A stretch of 47,061 nucleotides of DNA, taken from Mycobacterium sp. Its GTDB lineage: Bacteria; Actinomycetota; Actinomycetes; Mycobacteriales; Mycobacteriaceae. Below are positions 1 through 8,068 of the stretch, in pieces; the stretch's first letter is position 1; the number at the start of each line of letters is the position of its first letter. The stretch lies in assembly GCF_025933915.1 (NCBI RefSeq), contig NZ_JAICZA010000019.1:1-47061 (forward strand), in the 5' to 3' direction. Under the pieces are notes generated by a model, which saw only the letters and a list, made by a program, of their open reading frames with translations, ran no database searches and was not told the origin of the DNA. The position numbers and the translations under genes were made by a program.

Positions 1-357
1 GCGACGGTGGTGGTGGGTGCGGTGGTGTGCGCCGCCTACGGGTGGACCATCGTCGCCTCGGTGCTCTCGATCTACGCGCTGGGGGTGGGCGCCTGGCTCG
101 GTCACTGCGTCGAACGGGTGGCCGTCGCCCGCCGCATCAGCACGGTGCGCTCGGCGGCCAAACCACTGCAGCCGCTGCTGCCGGTGATGGCCGCGATCAT
201 GGGGCTGACGCAGGGCGTGGTGCGGGCGCTCAGCGATGTCGCCGACCTGCCGGCCCGCCGCCGGGAGCTGCCCATGCTGCGATGGGCGGACAGCACCCGG
301 GGCAATCGGCGCCTCATCGACGGTGACGTCGAAAGCGACGACGAGCCGGATCGCTAG
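1..357 (+). CDS. Membrane protein, C-terminal part only
   Basis: The reading frame is open from the first base of the window to a TAG at 355-357, so the true start lies upstream. The visible 118 residues begin with a strongly hydrophobic stretch (about residues 3-35, with the small-residue run around YGWTIVASVLSIYALGVG), consistent with one or two membrane segments. A basic region follows, then a second moderately hydrophobic segment (around LLPVMAAIMGLTQGVV), and the protein ends in an acidic cytosolic-looking tail. I do not recognise the family. It may be the tail of a multi-pass membrane enzyme. Codon use and GC content match the neighbouring genes. Confidence 0.6.
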   Translation, partial: ATVVVGAVVCAAYGWTIVASVLSIYALGVGAWLGHCVERVAVARRISTVRSAAKPLQPLLPVMAAIMGLTQGVVRALSDVADLPARRRELPMLRWADSTRGNRRLIDGDVESDDEPDR

Positions 358-435
358 GTGCACTTCGCAGTGCTCAATCCGGTTGCAGAGTCACCGTCAG
401 CAGGTTGCCGCGCGGCTCGTTAGCCCGGCTGCAGC

Positions 436-441
436 TAGAAT
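436..441 (+). promoter_or_regulatory. Putative -10 box of the small secreted protein gene
   Basis: TAGAAT fits the mycobacterial TANNNT -10 consensus and lies about 33 nt before the ATG at 475. It would give a leader of roughly 27 nt that carries a GGGAG Shine-Dalgarno sequence. No convincing -35 box is seen. Confidence 0.4.
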
Positions 442-474
442 AAGTACCGCCCTACGCCACAACGGGAGTTCACG

Positions 475-747
475 ATGATGATGAATCTGCAGAAGGTCCC
501 GGTATTGGCGGCAGTAGCCGCGGTGTTGGCTTTCGGTGCGATAGCGGTCGGAGCGGGGCTGGCACAGGCTAATCCCTTCCCCTACCAGCCGGGGCCACAT
601 GAACCCGGGCCAGGACCAGGGATACCCGGACCCGGTATGCCCGGCGGGGGCCCGGTACTACCACCGGGTCAGGTTTCGCCACTACCGCCCGGCCAGGTAA
701 ACCAGCTGCCGTTCGTTCCACCGCCCGGCCACTGGGGCAAACCGTGA
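475..747 (+). CDS. Small secreted proline/glycine-rich protein
   Basis: This 90-residue protein has a Sec signal peptide: a short polar start with Lys7, a hydrophobic core at about residues 8-30, and an AQA cleavage motif ending at residue 32. The mature part of about 58 residues is almost entirely Pro, Gly and a few polar residues. It includes a near-repeated PGPGPG/PGPGMPGGGP tract and two copies of a LPPGQV unit, and it ends in PPGHWGKP. It has no cysteines and no predicted fold. The start is the first of three adjacent ATG codons, behind GGGAG at about 463-467. Small exported proteins of this type are common in mycobacteria and are of unknown function; a cell-wall or surface role is only inference. 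It lies immediately upstream of the decarboxylase gene, from which it is separated by 66 nt. Confidence 0.7.
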   Translation: MMMNLQKVPVLAAVAAVLAFGAIAVGAGLAQANPFPYQPGPHEPGPGPGIPGPGMPGGGPVLPPGQVSPLPPGQVNQLPFVPPPGHWGKP

Positions 748-813
748 ACGTGGGTGTGTCAATTGAGCGTTGGCCAGACGTGGGCCCCGGGTTGACAAAA
801 TAGCCGCGCGCTA

Positions 814-3675
814 ATGATTCGATACAGCACCCAGCCGCGACGACTTCGAGTCTCCGCGCTGGCGGCGGTGGCCAACCCGTCGTACGCCCGTGTCGACACC
901 TGGAACCTGCTGGACGACGCGTGCCGTCACCTCGCCGAGGTGGATCTCGCCGGACTGGACAAAGCCCACGATGTGGCCCGCGTGAAGCGCCTGATGGATC
1001 GCATCGCCGCCTACGAGAGGTACTGGCTGTACCCGGGCGCAGAAAATCTGGCGGTGTTCCGCGCCCACCTGGAAAGCCTGTCTACGGTGCGGCTCACCGA
1101 AGAGGTCTCCCTGGCCGTGCGGCTGCTGGGTGAATATGGGGACCGCGCAGGGCTTTTCGATACCTCCGCGCCGCTGGATGACCAGGAACTGGTGGCGCAG
1201 GCCAAACAGCAGCATTTCTACACCGTGTTGCTGGCCGACGACGCCCCGGGCACGGCGCCCGACAGCCTGGCCGAATGCCTGCGGGCGCTGCGTTGTCCCT
1301 CCGACGACGTGCAGTTCGAGATCCTGGTGGTCCCCAGCGTCGAAGACGCCATCACCGCGGTCGCGCTCAACGGGGAGATTCAGGCCGCGATCATCCGCGA
1401 TGACCTGCCGCTGCGCTCCCGCGACCGGCTGCCGCTGATGAACACGCTGCTCGGGCCCAACGAGGACGCGGCCGACGTCATTCCCGATCGCGCCAACGAC
1501 TGGGTGGAATGCGGCGAATGGATCCGGGAGCTGCGACCCCACATCGACCTGTATCTGCTCACCGACGAGTCGATCGCGGCGGGCGACGACACCGAACCCG
1601 ACGTCTACGACCGGACCTTCTACCGGCTCAACGACGTCACCGACCTGCACAGCACGGTGCTCGCCGGGCTGCGAAACCGTTATGCCACACCATTTTTCGA
1701 TGCCCTGCGCGCGTACGCGGCGGCGCCGGTCGGCCAGTTCCACGCGCTTCCGGTCGCGCGCGGCGCCAGCATCTTCAACTCCAGGTCGCTACAGGACATG
1801 GGGGAGTTCTACGGCCGCAACATCTTCATGGCCGAAACCTCCACCACCTCCGGCGGATTGGACTCGCTGCTGGATCCGCACGGCAACATCAAAAAGGCGA
1901 TGGACAAGGCCGCGAAAACGTGGAACGCCGACCACACCTACTTCGTCACCAACGGGACATCGACCGCCAACAAGATCGTCGTACAGTCGCTGACCCGCCC
2001 CGGCGACATCGTGCTGATCGACCGCAACTGCCACAAGTCGCACCACTACGGGCTGGTACTGGCCGGGGCGTACCCGCTGTACCTGGACGCCTATCCGCTG
2101 CCGCAGTTCGCGATCTATGGGGCGGTGTCGTTGCGCACCATCAAGCAGACGCTGCTGGACCTCGAGGCGGCCGGACAGCTGCACCGCGTGCGCATGCTGC
2201 TGCTGACCAACTGCACCTTCGACGGCGTCGTCTACAACCCCCTGCAGGTCATGCAGGAGGTGCTGGCGATCAAGCCAGACATCTGCTTTTTGTGGGACGA
2301 GGCGTGGTACGCCTTCGCCACCGCGGTGCCTTGGGCCCGGCAGCGGACCGCGATGGTGTCTGCCGAGCGCCTCGAGCACATGCTGGTGTCGCCGGAATAC
2401 GTTGAGGAATACCGGAAGTGGGCCGCGTCCATGGATGGCGTCGACCGGTCGGAGTGGATCGAGCGCGAGCTGATGCCCGACCCGGCCACCGCGCGGGTCC
2501 GCGTCTACGCCACGCATTCCACGCACAAGTCGCTGTCGGCGCTGCGGCAGGCGTCGATGATCCACGTGCGGGACCAGGATTTCAACGCGCTGACCCGTGA
2601 TTCATTCGCCGAGGCGTTCCTGACCCACACCTCGACGTCGCCGAATCAGCAGCTGCTGGCGTCGCTGGACCTGGCGCGCCGGCAGGTCGACATCGAAGGC
2701 TTCCAACTGGTCCGGCAGGTCTACGACATGGCGCTGGTGTTCCGGCACCGGGTCCGTAAAGACCGGCTGATCAGCAAGTGGTTCCGCATCCTTGACGAAT
2801 CCGACCTGGTGCCTGAGGAATTCCGGGAGTCCTCGGTCAGCTCGTACCGTGAGGTCAGGCAGGGCGCGCTGGCCGAGTGGAACGAGGCGTGGCGCTCCGA
2901 CCAGTTCGTGCTGGATGCGACGCGGGTGACGTTGTTCGTCGGCGCGACGGGGATGAACGGTTACGACTTCCGCGAAAAGATCCTGATGGAGCGGTTCGGC
3001 ATCCAGATCAACAAGACGTCGATCAACAGCGTGCTGTTGATCTTCACGATCGGCGTCACCTGGTCGAGTGTGCACTACCTGCTCGACGTGTTGCGAAGGG
3101 TGGCAATCGATTTCGACCGCATCGAAAAGGCGGCCAGCGTCGCCGACCGGGCGCTGCAAAAGCGCCATGTCGAGGAGATCACCGAGGACCTGCCGCACCT
3201 GCCCGACTTCAGCGAGTTCGACGTCGCCTTCCGGCCCGTCGACGAATGCAACTTCGGCGACATGCGGTCGGCGTTCTACGCCGGGTACGAGGAGTCCGAT
3301 CGCGAACACGTGCTGATCGGCATGGCCGGGCGACGGCTGGCCGAGGGCAAGACCCTGGTCTCGACCACATTCGTGGTGCCCTACCCGCCGGGCTTCCCGG
3401 TGCTGGTGCCCGGCCAGGTGGTTTCCAAGGAGATCGTCTACTTCCTCGCCCAGCTCGACGTCAAAGAGATCCACGGATACAACCCGGATTTGGGGTTGTC
3501 GGTCTTCACCGAGACCGCGCTCGCGCGCATGGAAGCGCAACGCAATGCCGCTCAGGCCGCGGTCGGCTCGGTGACCGCGGCGTTCGAGCTGCCCACGGAC
3601 GCCTCCGGCATCAACGGGGTGCGCAATGGCGCCGACGACGCCCAAATCGTGCCGTCGGTCGCCGACAGCACCTGA
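814..3675 (+). CDS. adi: PLP-dependent Orn/Lys/Arg-type decarboxylase (Rv2531c-like)
   Basis: The 953-residue protein is close in length and sequence to the mycobacterial protein annotated Adi (Rv2531c). It has the layout of the large bacterial fold-type I basic amino acid decarboxylases: an N-terminal wing or response-regulator-like region (about 1-300), a PLP-binding core (about 320-700) and a C-terminal domain. The Schiff-base lysine is Lys572 in the motif HSTHKSLSA. The cofactor-contact segments TNGTSTANK and WDEAWYAF lie before it, with the aspartate expected to contact the pyridine ring in the latter. Such enzymes remove CO2 from arginine, lysine or ornithine to make polyamines or to consume protons during acid stress. 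The actual substrate of the mycobacterial form is not evident from sequence, so the symbol follows common annotation rather than proven arginine specificity. The ATG at 814 is the first possible start in the conserved frame. The gene ends at two hairpins facing the convergent gene. Confidence 0.9.
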   Translation: MIRYSTQPRRLRVSALAAVANPSYARVDTWNLLDDACRHLAEVDLAGLDKAHDVARVKRLMDRIAAYERYWLYPGAENLAVFRAHLESLSTVRLTEEVSLAVRLLGEYGDRAGLFDTSAPLDDQELVAQAKQQHFYTVLLADDAPGTAPDSLAECLRALRCPSDDVQFEILVVPSVEDAITAVALNGEIQAAIIRDDLPLRSRDRLPLMNTLLGPNEDAADVIPDRANDWVECGEWIRELRPHIDLYLLTDESIAAGDDTEPDVYDRTFYRLNDVTDLHSTVLAGLRNRYATPFFDALRAYAAAPVGQFHALPVARGASIFNSRSLQDMGEFYGRNIFMAETSTTSGGLDSLLDPHGNIKKAMDKAAKTWNADHTYFVTNGTSTANKIVVQSLTRPGDIVLIDRNCHKSHHYGLVLAGAYPLYLDAYPLPQFAIYGAVSLRTIKQTLLDLEAAGQLHRVRMLLLTNCTFDGVVYNPLQVMQEVLAIKPDICFLWDEAWYAFATAVPWARQRTAMVSAERLEHMLVSPEYVEEYRKWAASMDGVDRSEWIERELMPDPATARVRVYATHSTHKSLSALRQASMIHVRDQDFNALTRDSFAEAFLTHTSTSPNQQLLASLDLARRQVDIEGFQLVRQVYDMALVFRHRVRKDRLISKWFRILDESDLVPEEFRESSVSSYREVRQGALAEWNEAWRSDQFVLDATRVTLFVGATGMNGYDFREKILMERFGIQINKTSINSVLLIFTIGVTWSSVHYLLDVLRRVAIDFDRIEKAASVADRALQKRHVEEITEDLPHLPDFSEFDVAFRPVDECNFGDMRSAFYAGYEESDREHVLIGMAGRRLAEGKTLVSTTFVVPYPPGFPVLVPGQVVSKEIVYFLAQLDVKEIHGYNPDLGLSVFTETALARMEAQRNAAQAAVGSVTAAFELPTDASGINGVRNGADDAQIVPSVADST

Positions 3676-3709
3676 AACGGGGTCACGGTCACGTCGATTT
3701 CACGATCAA

Positions 3710-3757
3710 CTCGCTCGATGAGCGAGGCCCCGGAATCGGCGAGGTTCGCCGACTTTT
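3710..3757 (+). terminator. Double hairpin terminator after the decarboxylase gene
   Basis: There are two perfect 7-bp hairpins in the 89-nt gap between convergent genes. CTCGCTC at 3710-3716 pairs with GAGCGAG at 3720-3726 across a 3-nt loop. TCGGCGA at 3736-3742 pairs with TCGCCGA at 3746-3752 across GGT. The second is followed by CTTTT (3753-3757), as in a short intrinsic terminator reading in the plus direction. Confidence 0.6.
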
Positions 3758-3764
3758 GAGCCGG

Positions 3765-4592
3765 TCATGTTTCGCTCTGGTCGGGTGGCTCGACGTCGAT
3801 GCCTGATTGAGCTTCTGCCGCATCGGCTTTGGGCTGGCCGGGGTGGCGACCGGGACGCTGCGGTATGACGACGAGCAACACCGCGATAAGCGCGGCGAGC
3901 ACCGCCGAGGCGAGCGGGCGGCTCCATGCCAGGCCGCCGTCCGCGACGGGCTTGTCGATGAAGTCACCCACGGTCGCTCCGAGCGGCCTGGTGAGGATGA
4001 ACGCGACCCAGAACAGGGTGACGCGCGAGATGCTGGTCCAGTAGTAGAGGGCGGCGACGACGATCAGGGCGGCCGCGAATACCAACGCGCCGCGTTCATA
4101 ACCAAAATCGCGCGTATCGGCCAGCCAATCGCCGAGCGCGGTGCCCAGCGTCTGCGAGAACGTGATGGTCGCCCAGTAGAAGGCCTCCACTTTCGGCGTC
4201 GAGACGGTGGAGACCGAGACGGTGCCTTGCGTTGCGCGCCAAAGGCCCAAGGTGGCCAGAAGGCAAGCCAACAGCAGCAGCGATCCGCCCGTGTAGCCGA
4301 TCCCCAGTGATCGGTCGGCGAAATCGGCCAGCACGGTGCCGAACGTCGTCGACGCCACGATCGTCGCCCAGTAGAGGGCGGAATGGAATCGCTTGGCGAA
4401 GATCTGAGCGACAGCCAGCGTCACCAGCGCGGCGCCGAAGATCAGGACCCCGGCGGCGTAGCCCCAATCCAGCGTCATCGTGACGGTATCGCCGCCGGTT
4501 TCGCCCAGCGTCGTGGCCAAGACCTTGATGACCCAGAAGCCCAGGGTGACCGCCGGCACCTTGGTCCACGCGCGTCTTGAAACGTCAGTCAT
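3765..4592 (-). CDS. COG4705-type multi-pass membrane protein with four internal repeats
   Basis: The 275-residue integral membrane protein has about eight hydrophobic segments. Four repeats share the core hydrophobic-x-TxxFxxTLGxxxGD, at about residues 18-36 (ATTLGETGGD), 75-94 (TTFGTVLAD), 139-158 (QTLGTALGDW) and 194-213 (RPLGATVGDF). The acidic residue closing each repeat is retained, and the repeats are spaced about 57-64 residues apart. This is the pattern of the uncharacterised COG4705 family. The tail from about residue 235 is hydrophilic and basic or acidic, probably cytosolic. Transport or metal/ion binding through the repeated Gly-Asp motifs is speculation. A GGAAGA sequence lies 9 nt before the ATG. 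The gene stands alone, convergent with the decarboxylase and divergent from the GntR gene across 231 nt, in which I see no further gene. Confidence 0.75.
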   Translation of the reverse strand: MTDVSRRAWTKVPAVTLGFWVIKVLATTLGETGGDTVTMTLDWGYAAGVLIFGAALVTLAVAQIFAKRFHSALYWATIVASTTFGTVLADFADRSLGIGYTGGSLLLLACLLATLGLWRATQGTVSVSTVSTPKVEAFYWATITFSQTLGTALGDWLADTRDFGYERGALVFAAALIVVAALYYWTSISRVTLFWVAFILTRPLGATVGDFIDKPVADGGLAWSRPLASAVLAALIAVLLVVIPQRPGRHPGQPKADAAEAQSGIDVEPPDQSET

Positions 4593-4811
4593 CTACGGCC
4601 ATCTTCCGTCGTCGCTGGTTGTGCATGCCTACGGTAGCCCGCGTCGGGTTCCGCTCACCAAGATCGCAACGCCGGCGGATCGCCGTGGGTGGCGCAATAG
4701 CGCGGCTGCCCGCGGTTTTCGCTGGTCGACCCCGAACGCGGCCCGGCGCAATACGCCCGGCCGTCGATGGGGGCCCGTGTCGCCCGCCCGGAAAGGGCCC
4801 CTGAGCTGCGT

Positions 4812-4817
4812 TAGCGT
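4812..4817 (+). promoter_or_regulatory. Leaderless -10 box of the GntR operon
   Basis: TAGCGT (TANNNT) is followed by exactly 6 nt and then the GTG at 4824. There is no Shine-Dalgarno sequence. The expected transcript would begin at the start codon itself. Confidence 0.6.
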
Positions 4818-4823
4818 GGCGGC

Positions 4824-5573
4824 GTGGCGCAACCAGTACCGATCGCAGGGCCCCGGGCCAATCGTGCCCGCCGGGTGGCCGACGTGCTGCGCCAGCAGAT
4901 CCACGCCGACGCCTACCCGGACGGCCTGCCGGCCGAACTCGAGCTGGCCGCTGAATTCTCGGTCTCCCGCAACACTATTCGCGAAGCACTGGCCGCCCTC
5001 AAGCGCGAGCGGCTGATCGACCGTGGACCCAAGATCGGCACCCACGTCGCGCAGCGCAAGTACGCCCACGGGCTCGATGCGCTGCTGGGGCTGAAGGAGA
5101 CGTTCAAGGACCTCGGCGAGGTGCGCAACGAGGTGCGGGCGGCGATGCCGGTCACCGCGCCGCCGTCGGTGGCCCGCCGGTTGCGGCTGAAGCCGGGGGA
5201 GCGGGCGGTGTTGGTCGAGCGGTTGCGCTACCTCGGTGACCTGCCGCTCAGCCTGGACCTCACCTACCTCGCCCCGGACATCGGCCGGCAGGTGTTGAAC
5301 CATCCCCTAAAGAACCCACTCGAAGAAGAAGACCTGTTCGCGCTCATCGAGCAGGTGAGCGGGCAGCGGCTGGGCTCGGCGACGCTGGCCCTGGAAGCCA
5401 TTCCCGCCGACGCGCATTCGGCGGCCACGCTGCAGGTGCCCGAGGGCGCGGCGCTGCTGATGCTGGAGCGGCTCACCAGCCTCGCCGACGGCACCCCCGT
5501 CGACCTCGAGTACATCCGGATGCGGGGCGACCGAATCACCATGCGCGGCAATCTAGTTAGGAGCGAGGCATGA
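4824..5573 (+). CDS. GntR-family regulator with UTRA ligand domain
   Basis: The 249-residue protein has an N-terminal winged helix-turn-helix (about residues 15-77). It includes the family signature ELELAAEFSVSRNTIREALAALKRERLI, given here in part as SVSRNTIREAL at the recognition helix. A UTRA/HutC-type effector domain follows (about 95-245), with the typical V-x-RLRYL strand and the closing VDLEYIRMRGDRI. UTRA domains bind small molecules and release the repressor from operators. It is the first gene of the operon that encodes an ABC importer and a flavoprotein/ferredoxin pair, so it probably senses the imported compound and represses its own operon. The start is GTG, supported by the leaderless promoter. 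The stop overlaps the ferredoxin ATG by 4 nt, implying translational coupling. Confidence 0.88.
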   Translation: MAQPVPIAGPRANRARRVADVLRQQIHADAYPDGLPAELELAAEFSVSRNTIREALAALKRERLIDRGPKIGTHVAQRKYAHGLDALLGLKETFKDLGEVRNEVRAAMPVTAPPSVARRLRLKPGERAVLVERLRYLGDLPLSLDLTYLAPDIGRQVLNHPLKNPLEEEDLFALIEQVSGQRLGSATLALEAIPADAHSAATLQVPEGAALLMLERLTSLADGTPVDLEYIRMRGDRITMRGNLVRSEA

Positions 5574-5800
5574 CGCTGATCAACAACACGCGCGCGGACG
5601 TACCGGTGACGATCGACGAGTCGCTGTGTATCGACGGCTGCACGCTGTGCGTGGAGGTCTGCCCGCTGGACGCGCTGGCCATCGACCCCGAGACCGGCAA
5701 GGCCTACATGCATGTCGACGAATGCTGGTACTGCGGCCCCTGCGCGGCCCGCTGCCCGACCGGCGCCGTCACCATCAACATGCCCTATCTCCTTCGCTGA
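5570..5800 (+). CDS. Two-[4Fe-4S] ferredoxin, AprB-like
   Basis: The 76-residue iron-sulfur protein has two four-cysteine sets. The first is Cys20-x3-Cys24-x2-Cys27-x3-Cys31-Pro, one residue longer than the usual CxxCxxCxxxCP. The second is Cys52-x2-Cys55-x2-Cys58-x3-Cys62-Pro, in the context DECWYCGPCAARCP. The second set and its surroundings resemble the beta subunit of adenylylsulfate reductase (AprB), from memory of that family. With the AprA-like flavoprotein at the other end of the operon it would form an electron-transfer pair carrying electrons to or from FAD. It lacks the C-terminal tail that AprB uses to wrap around AprA. There is no signal peptide, so it is cytosolic. It overlaps the GntR gene by 4 nt and is followed by the lipoprotein gene after 25 nt. 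Confidence 0.88.
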   Translation: MTLINNTRADVPVTIDESLCIDGCTLCVEVCPLDALAIDPETGKAYMHVDECWYCGPCAARCPTGAVTINMPYLLR

Positions 5801-5825
5801 AAAGCATTTATCCCCAGGAACTTCG

Positions 5826-7214
5826 ATGAAACGACACGCCGTCCGGCTGGCGTCGGTGACGATCGCGGTCGCCGCGCTCACCTCGGGTTGCTCGCTGGAA
5901 TCCCTGTCGCAGTCATCCGGCGTGGTCAACGTGGTGGTGGGATACCAGTCCAAGACCATCAACACCGTCACCGCGGGCACGCTGCTGCGCGCACAGGGCT
6001 ACCTGGAACACCGCCTGGCCGACATCACCACCCGCACCGGGACCAAATATGCGGTGCGATGGCAGGATTACGACACTGGAGCCCCGATCACCGCGCAGAT
6101 GCTCGCCGAAAAGATCGACATCGGCTCGATGGGCGACTACCCGATGCTGATCAACGGCTCCAAGACGCAGGCCAACCAGCTGGCCCGCACGGAGCTGGTC
6201 TCCATCACCGGCTACAACCCCAAAGGCGCCCTCAACATGGTGGTGGTGGCGCCGGATTCGCGCGCCACGGGCCTGGCCGACCTCGCCGGCGCCAAGGTCT
6301 CCGCCAGCGTCGGGTCCGCCGGCCACGGCACCCTGGTGCGCGCGCTGAACAGGGCCGGCATCAACGGTGCCGAGGTGCTCAACCAGCAACCGCAGGTCGG
6401 CGCCTCCGCACTGGAATCCGGTCAGGTGCAAGCGCTCTCACAATTCGTCGCCTGGCCGGGTCTGCTCGTCTACCAGGGCAAGGCCAAACTGCTCTACGAC
6501 GGGGCCGAGCTGAACGTGCCCACATTGCACGGTGTGGTGGTGCGCCGCACCTACGCGTCGGCGCACCCGGAGGTGCTGGGCGCCTTCCTGCAGGCGCAAC
6601 TGGACGCCACCGATTTCCTCAACGACAAACCGCTTGAGGCCGCGCGCATCGTCGCCGGGGAAAGCGGACTGCCCCAGGAGGTGGTCTACCTCTACAACGG
6701 TCCCGGCGGCACGTCGTTCGACACGACGCTGAAGCCGTCGCTGGTCGACGCGCTGAAAAGCGATGTGCCGTACCTGAAGTCGATCGGCGACTTCGCGGAT
6801 CTCGATGTGGCCAAATTCGTCGTGGACGAACCGCTGCGCGCGGTGTTCACCGCCCGCGGGCTCGACTATGCGGCGTCACGGGCGCGCACGACGAACCCGT
6901 GCGCGCTGCGCGGCGACCCCGCGCTGGCCGGCGAGCTGTGGTTGGACGGAGCCAACACCACGCAAACGACCGCGACCCCGACCGGCCTGCTGCAGGCCGT
7001 GCGGGATGCGGTCAGCCACGGCGCCAAGGTCCGCGCCGCCTACGTTCCCGACGCCGAACTCGGCACTCGCTGGTTCGCCGACAAGGCGCTCTGGGTCAAA
7101 GACGGGTGGAACTATCTGCCGTTCGGCACCGCGGCCGGGGCGAACAGGTACCTCGCCGGCCACCCGGGCGGCGTCGCCATGGATTACCAAGAGGCACTGG
7201 GAGGTTCGGTATGA
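5826..7214 (+). CDS. ABC transporter solute-binding lipoprotein with NosL-like C-terminal extension
   Basis: The 462-residue exported lipoprotein has a basic start (KRHAVR), a hydrophobic stretch and a lipobox LTSGC with the lipidated Cys22. Residues about 35-330 are of the NMT1/SsuA/TauA/NrtA type that serves importers of sulfonates, nitrate and similar small anions (segments DIGSMGDYPML and the later GLADLAGAKVSASVGS). It is about 130 residues longer than usual for this class. The extra part (about 355-462) contains AAYVPDAELGTRWFADKA, then LPFGTAAGANRYLAGHPGG and a final YQEAL, which resembles the ending of NosL-family proteins. The NosL Cys-x-Met copper motif is not seen. This start was chosen over an upstream in-frame ATG because it gives a proper lipoprotein signal and has AGGAA 5 nt ahead. 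Its stop overlaps the permease start by 4 nt. Confidence 0.85.
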   Translation: MKRHAVRLASVTIAVAALTSGCSLESLSQSSGVVNVVVGYQSKTINTVTAGTLLRAQGYLEHRLADITTRTGTKYAVRWQDYDTGAPITAQMLAEKIDIGSMGDYPMLINGSKTQANQLARTELVSITGYNPKGALNMVVVAPDSRATGLADLAGAKVSASVGSAGHGTLVRALNRAGINGAEVLNQQPQVGASALESGQVQALSQFVAWPGLLVYQGKAKLLYDGAELNVPTLHGVVVRRTYASAHPEVLGAFLQAQLDATDFLNDKPLEAARIVAGESGLPQEVVYLYNGPGGTSFDTTLKPSLVDALKSDVPYLKSIGDFADLDVAKFVVDEPLRAVFTARGLDYAASRARTTNPCALRGDPALAGELWLDGANTTQTTATPTGLLQAVRDAVSHGAKVRAAYVPDAELGTRWFADKALWVKDGWNYLPFGTAAGANRYLAGHPGGVAMDYQEALGGSV

Positions 7215-8068
7215 CTGCCCAAGTGGTGGCCGACCAAGTCCTTGGCGTGGTCTCGACGCCTTCGGTGACGCGGCCGCGGCGGATCACGGCGCGGTGGCGG
7301 TCGCGGCTGCTGCGACTGGCGTCGGTGGCCGCCGCGATCGGGCTGTGGCAAGTGCTCACCGCGGACAAAGTGCGGCTGTTGCTGCGGTTCGACACGCTGC
7401 CCACCGTCACCGAGATCGTCACCGCGCTGCACCGCCGGCTCGGTGCCGGCGAGTACTGGCTCGACCTGGCGCAGTCGCTGATCCGCATCTTGACCGGCTT
7501 CGGGCTGGCCGCCGTCATCGGCGTCGCGACCGGTGTGCTGCTGGGCCGTTCGCGGTTGTTCGCCGACGTGTACGGACCGCTGGCCGAGCTCGCCCGGCCC
7601 GTCCCGGCCATCGCGATGGTGCCGGTCGCCATCCTGTTGTTCCCGTCCGACGAGGCCGGCATCGTGTTCATCACGTTCCTGGCGGCCTATTTCCCGATCA
7701 TGGTCTCCACCCGGCACGCGGTGCGCGCGCTGCCCACGCTGTGGGAGGACTCGGTGCGCACGCTGGGCGGCGGCCGGTGGCAGGTGCTGACCCAGGTGGT
7801 GCTGCCCGGCATCCTGCCGGGTGTTTTCGGCGGGCTGTCGGTCGGCATGGGCGTGGCATGGATCTGCGTGATCTCCGCCGAGATGATCTCCGGGCGCCTC
7901 GGCGTCGGCTACCGCACCTGGCAGGACTACACCGTGCTGGCCTACCCCCAGGTGTTCGTCGGCATCATCACCATCGGTGTGCTGGGATTCGTGACCTCGG
8001 CGGCCGTCGAATTGGTGGGCCGTCGCGTGACCCGCTGGCTGCCGCGCGCACAGGAAGGTTCGCGATGA
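7211..8068 (+). CDS. ABC transporter permease, SsuC/TauC type
   Basis: The 285-residue inner-membrane protein has a basic cytosolic N-terminus (about residues 1-35) and about six membrane helices. The cytoplasmic coupling loop is EDSVRTLGGGRWQVLTQVVLP, in which the EAA-motif glycine (LGG) and the closing VVLPGILP are kept. This is the BPD_transp_1 pattern of nitrate/sulfonate/taurine importers. It would form a homodimeric channel served by the lipoprotein encoded before it and the ATPase after it. The ATG at 7211 overlaps the lipoprotein stop by 4 nt, and the permease stop overlaps the ATPase ATG by 4 nt, so the three transporter parts are translationally coupled. Confidence 0.9.
   Translation: MTAQVVADQVLGVVSTPSVTRPRRITARWRSRLLRLASVAAAIGLWQVLTADKVRLLLRFDTLPTVTEIVTALHRRLGAGEYWLDLAQSLIRILTGFGLAAVIGVATGVLLGRSRLFADVYGPLAELARPVPAIAMVPVAILLFPSDEAGIVFITFLAAYFPIMVSTRHAVRALPTLWEDSVRTLGGGRWQVLTQVVLPGILPGVFGGLSVGMGVAWICVISAEMISGRLGVGYRTWQDYTVLAYPQVFVGIITIGVLGFVTSAAVELVGRRVTRWLPRAQEGSR

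Noticed and set aside
5712..5825. Upstream start of the solute-binding lipoprotein
   Set aside because: It would run through the end of the ferredoxin gene and place the lipoprotein signal 38 residues inside the protein; the ATG at 5826 has a ribosome binding site and a correct signal peptide.
6805..8064. Long in-frame extension upstream of the ABC ATPase start
   Set aside because: The frame passes through the binding-protein and permease genes with shadow composition; the ATG at 8065 overlaps the permease stop in the usual operon manner.
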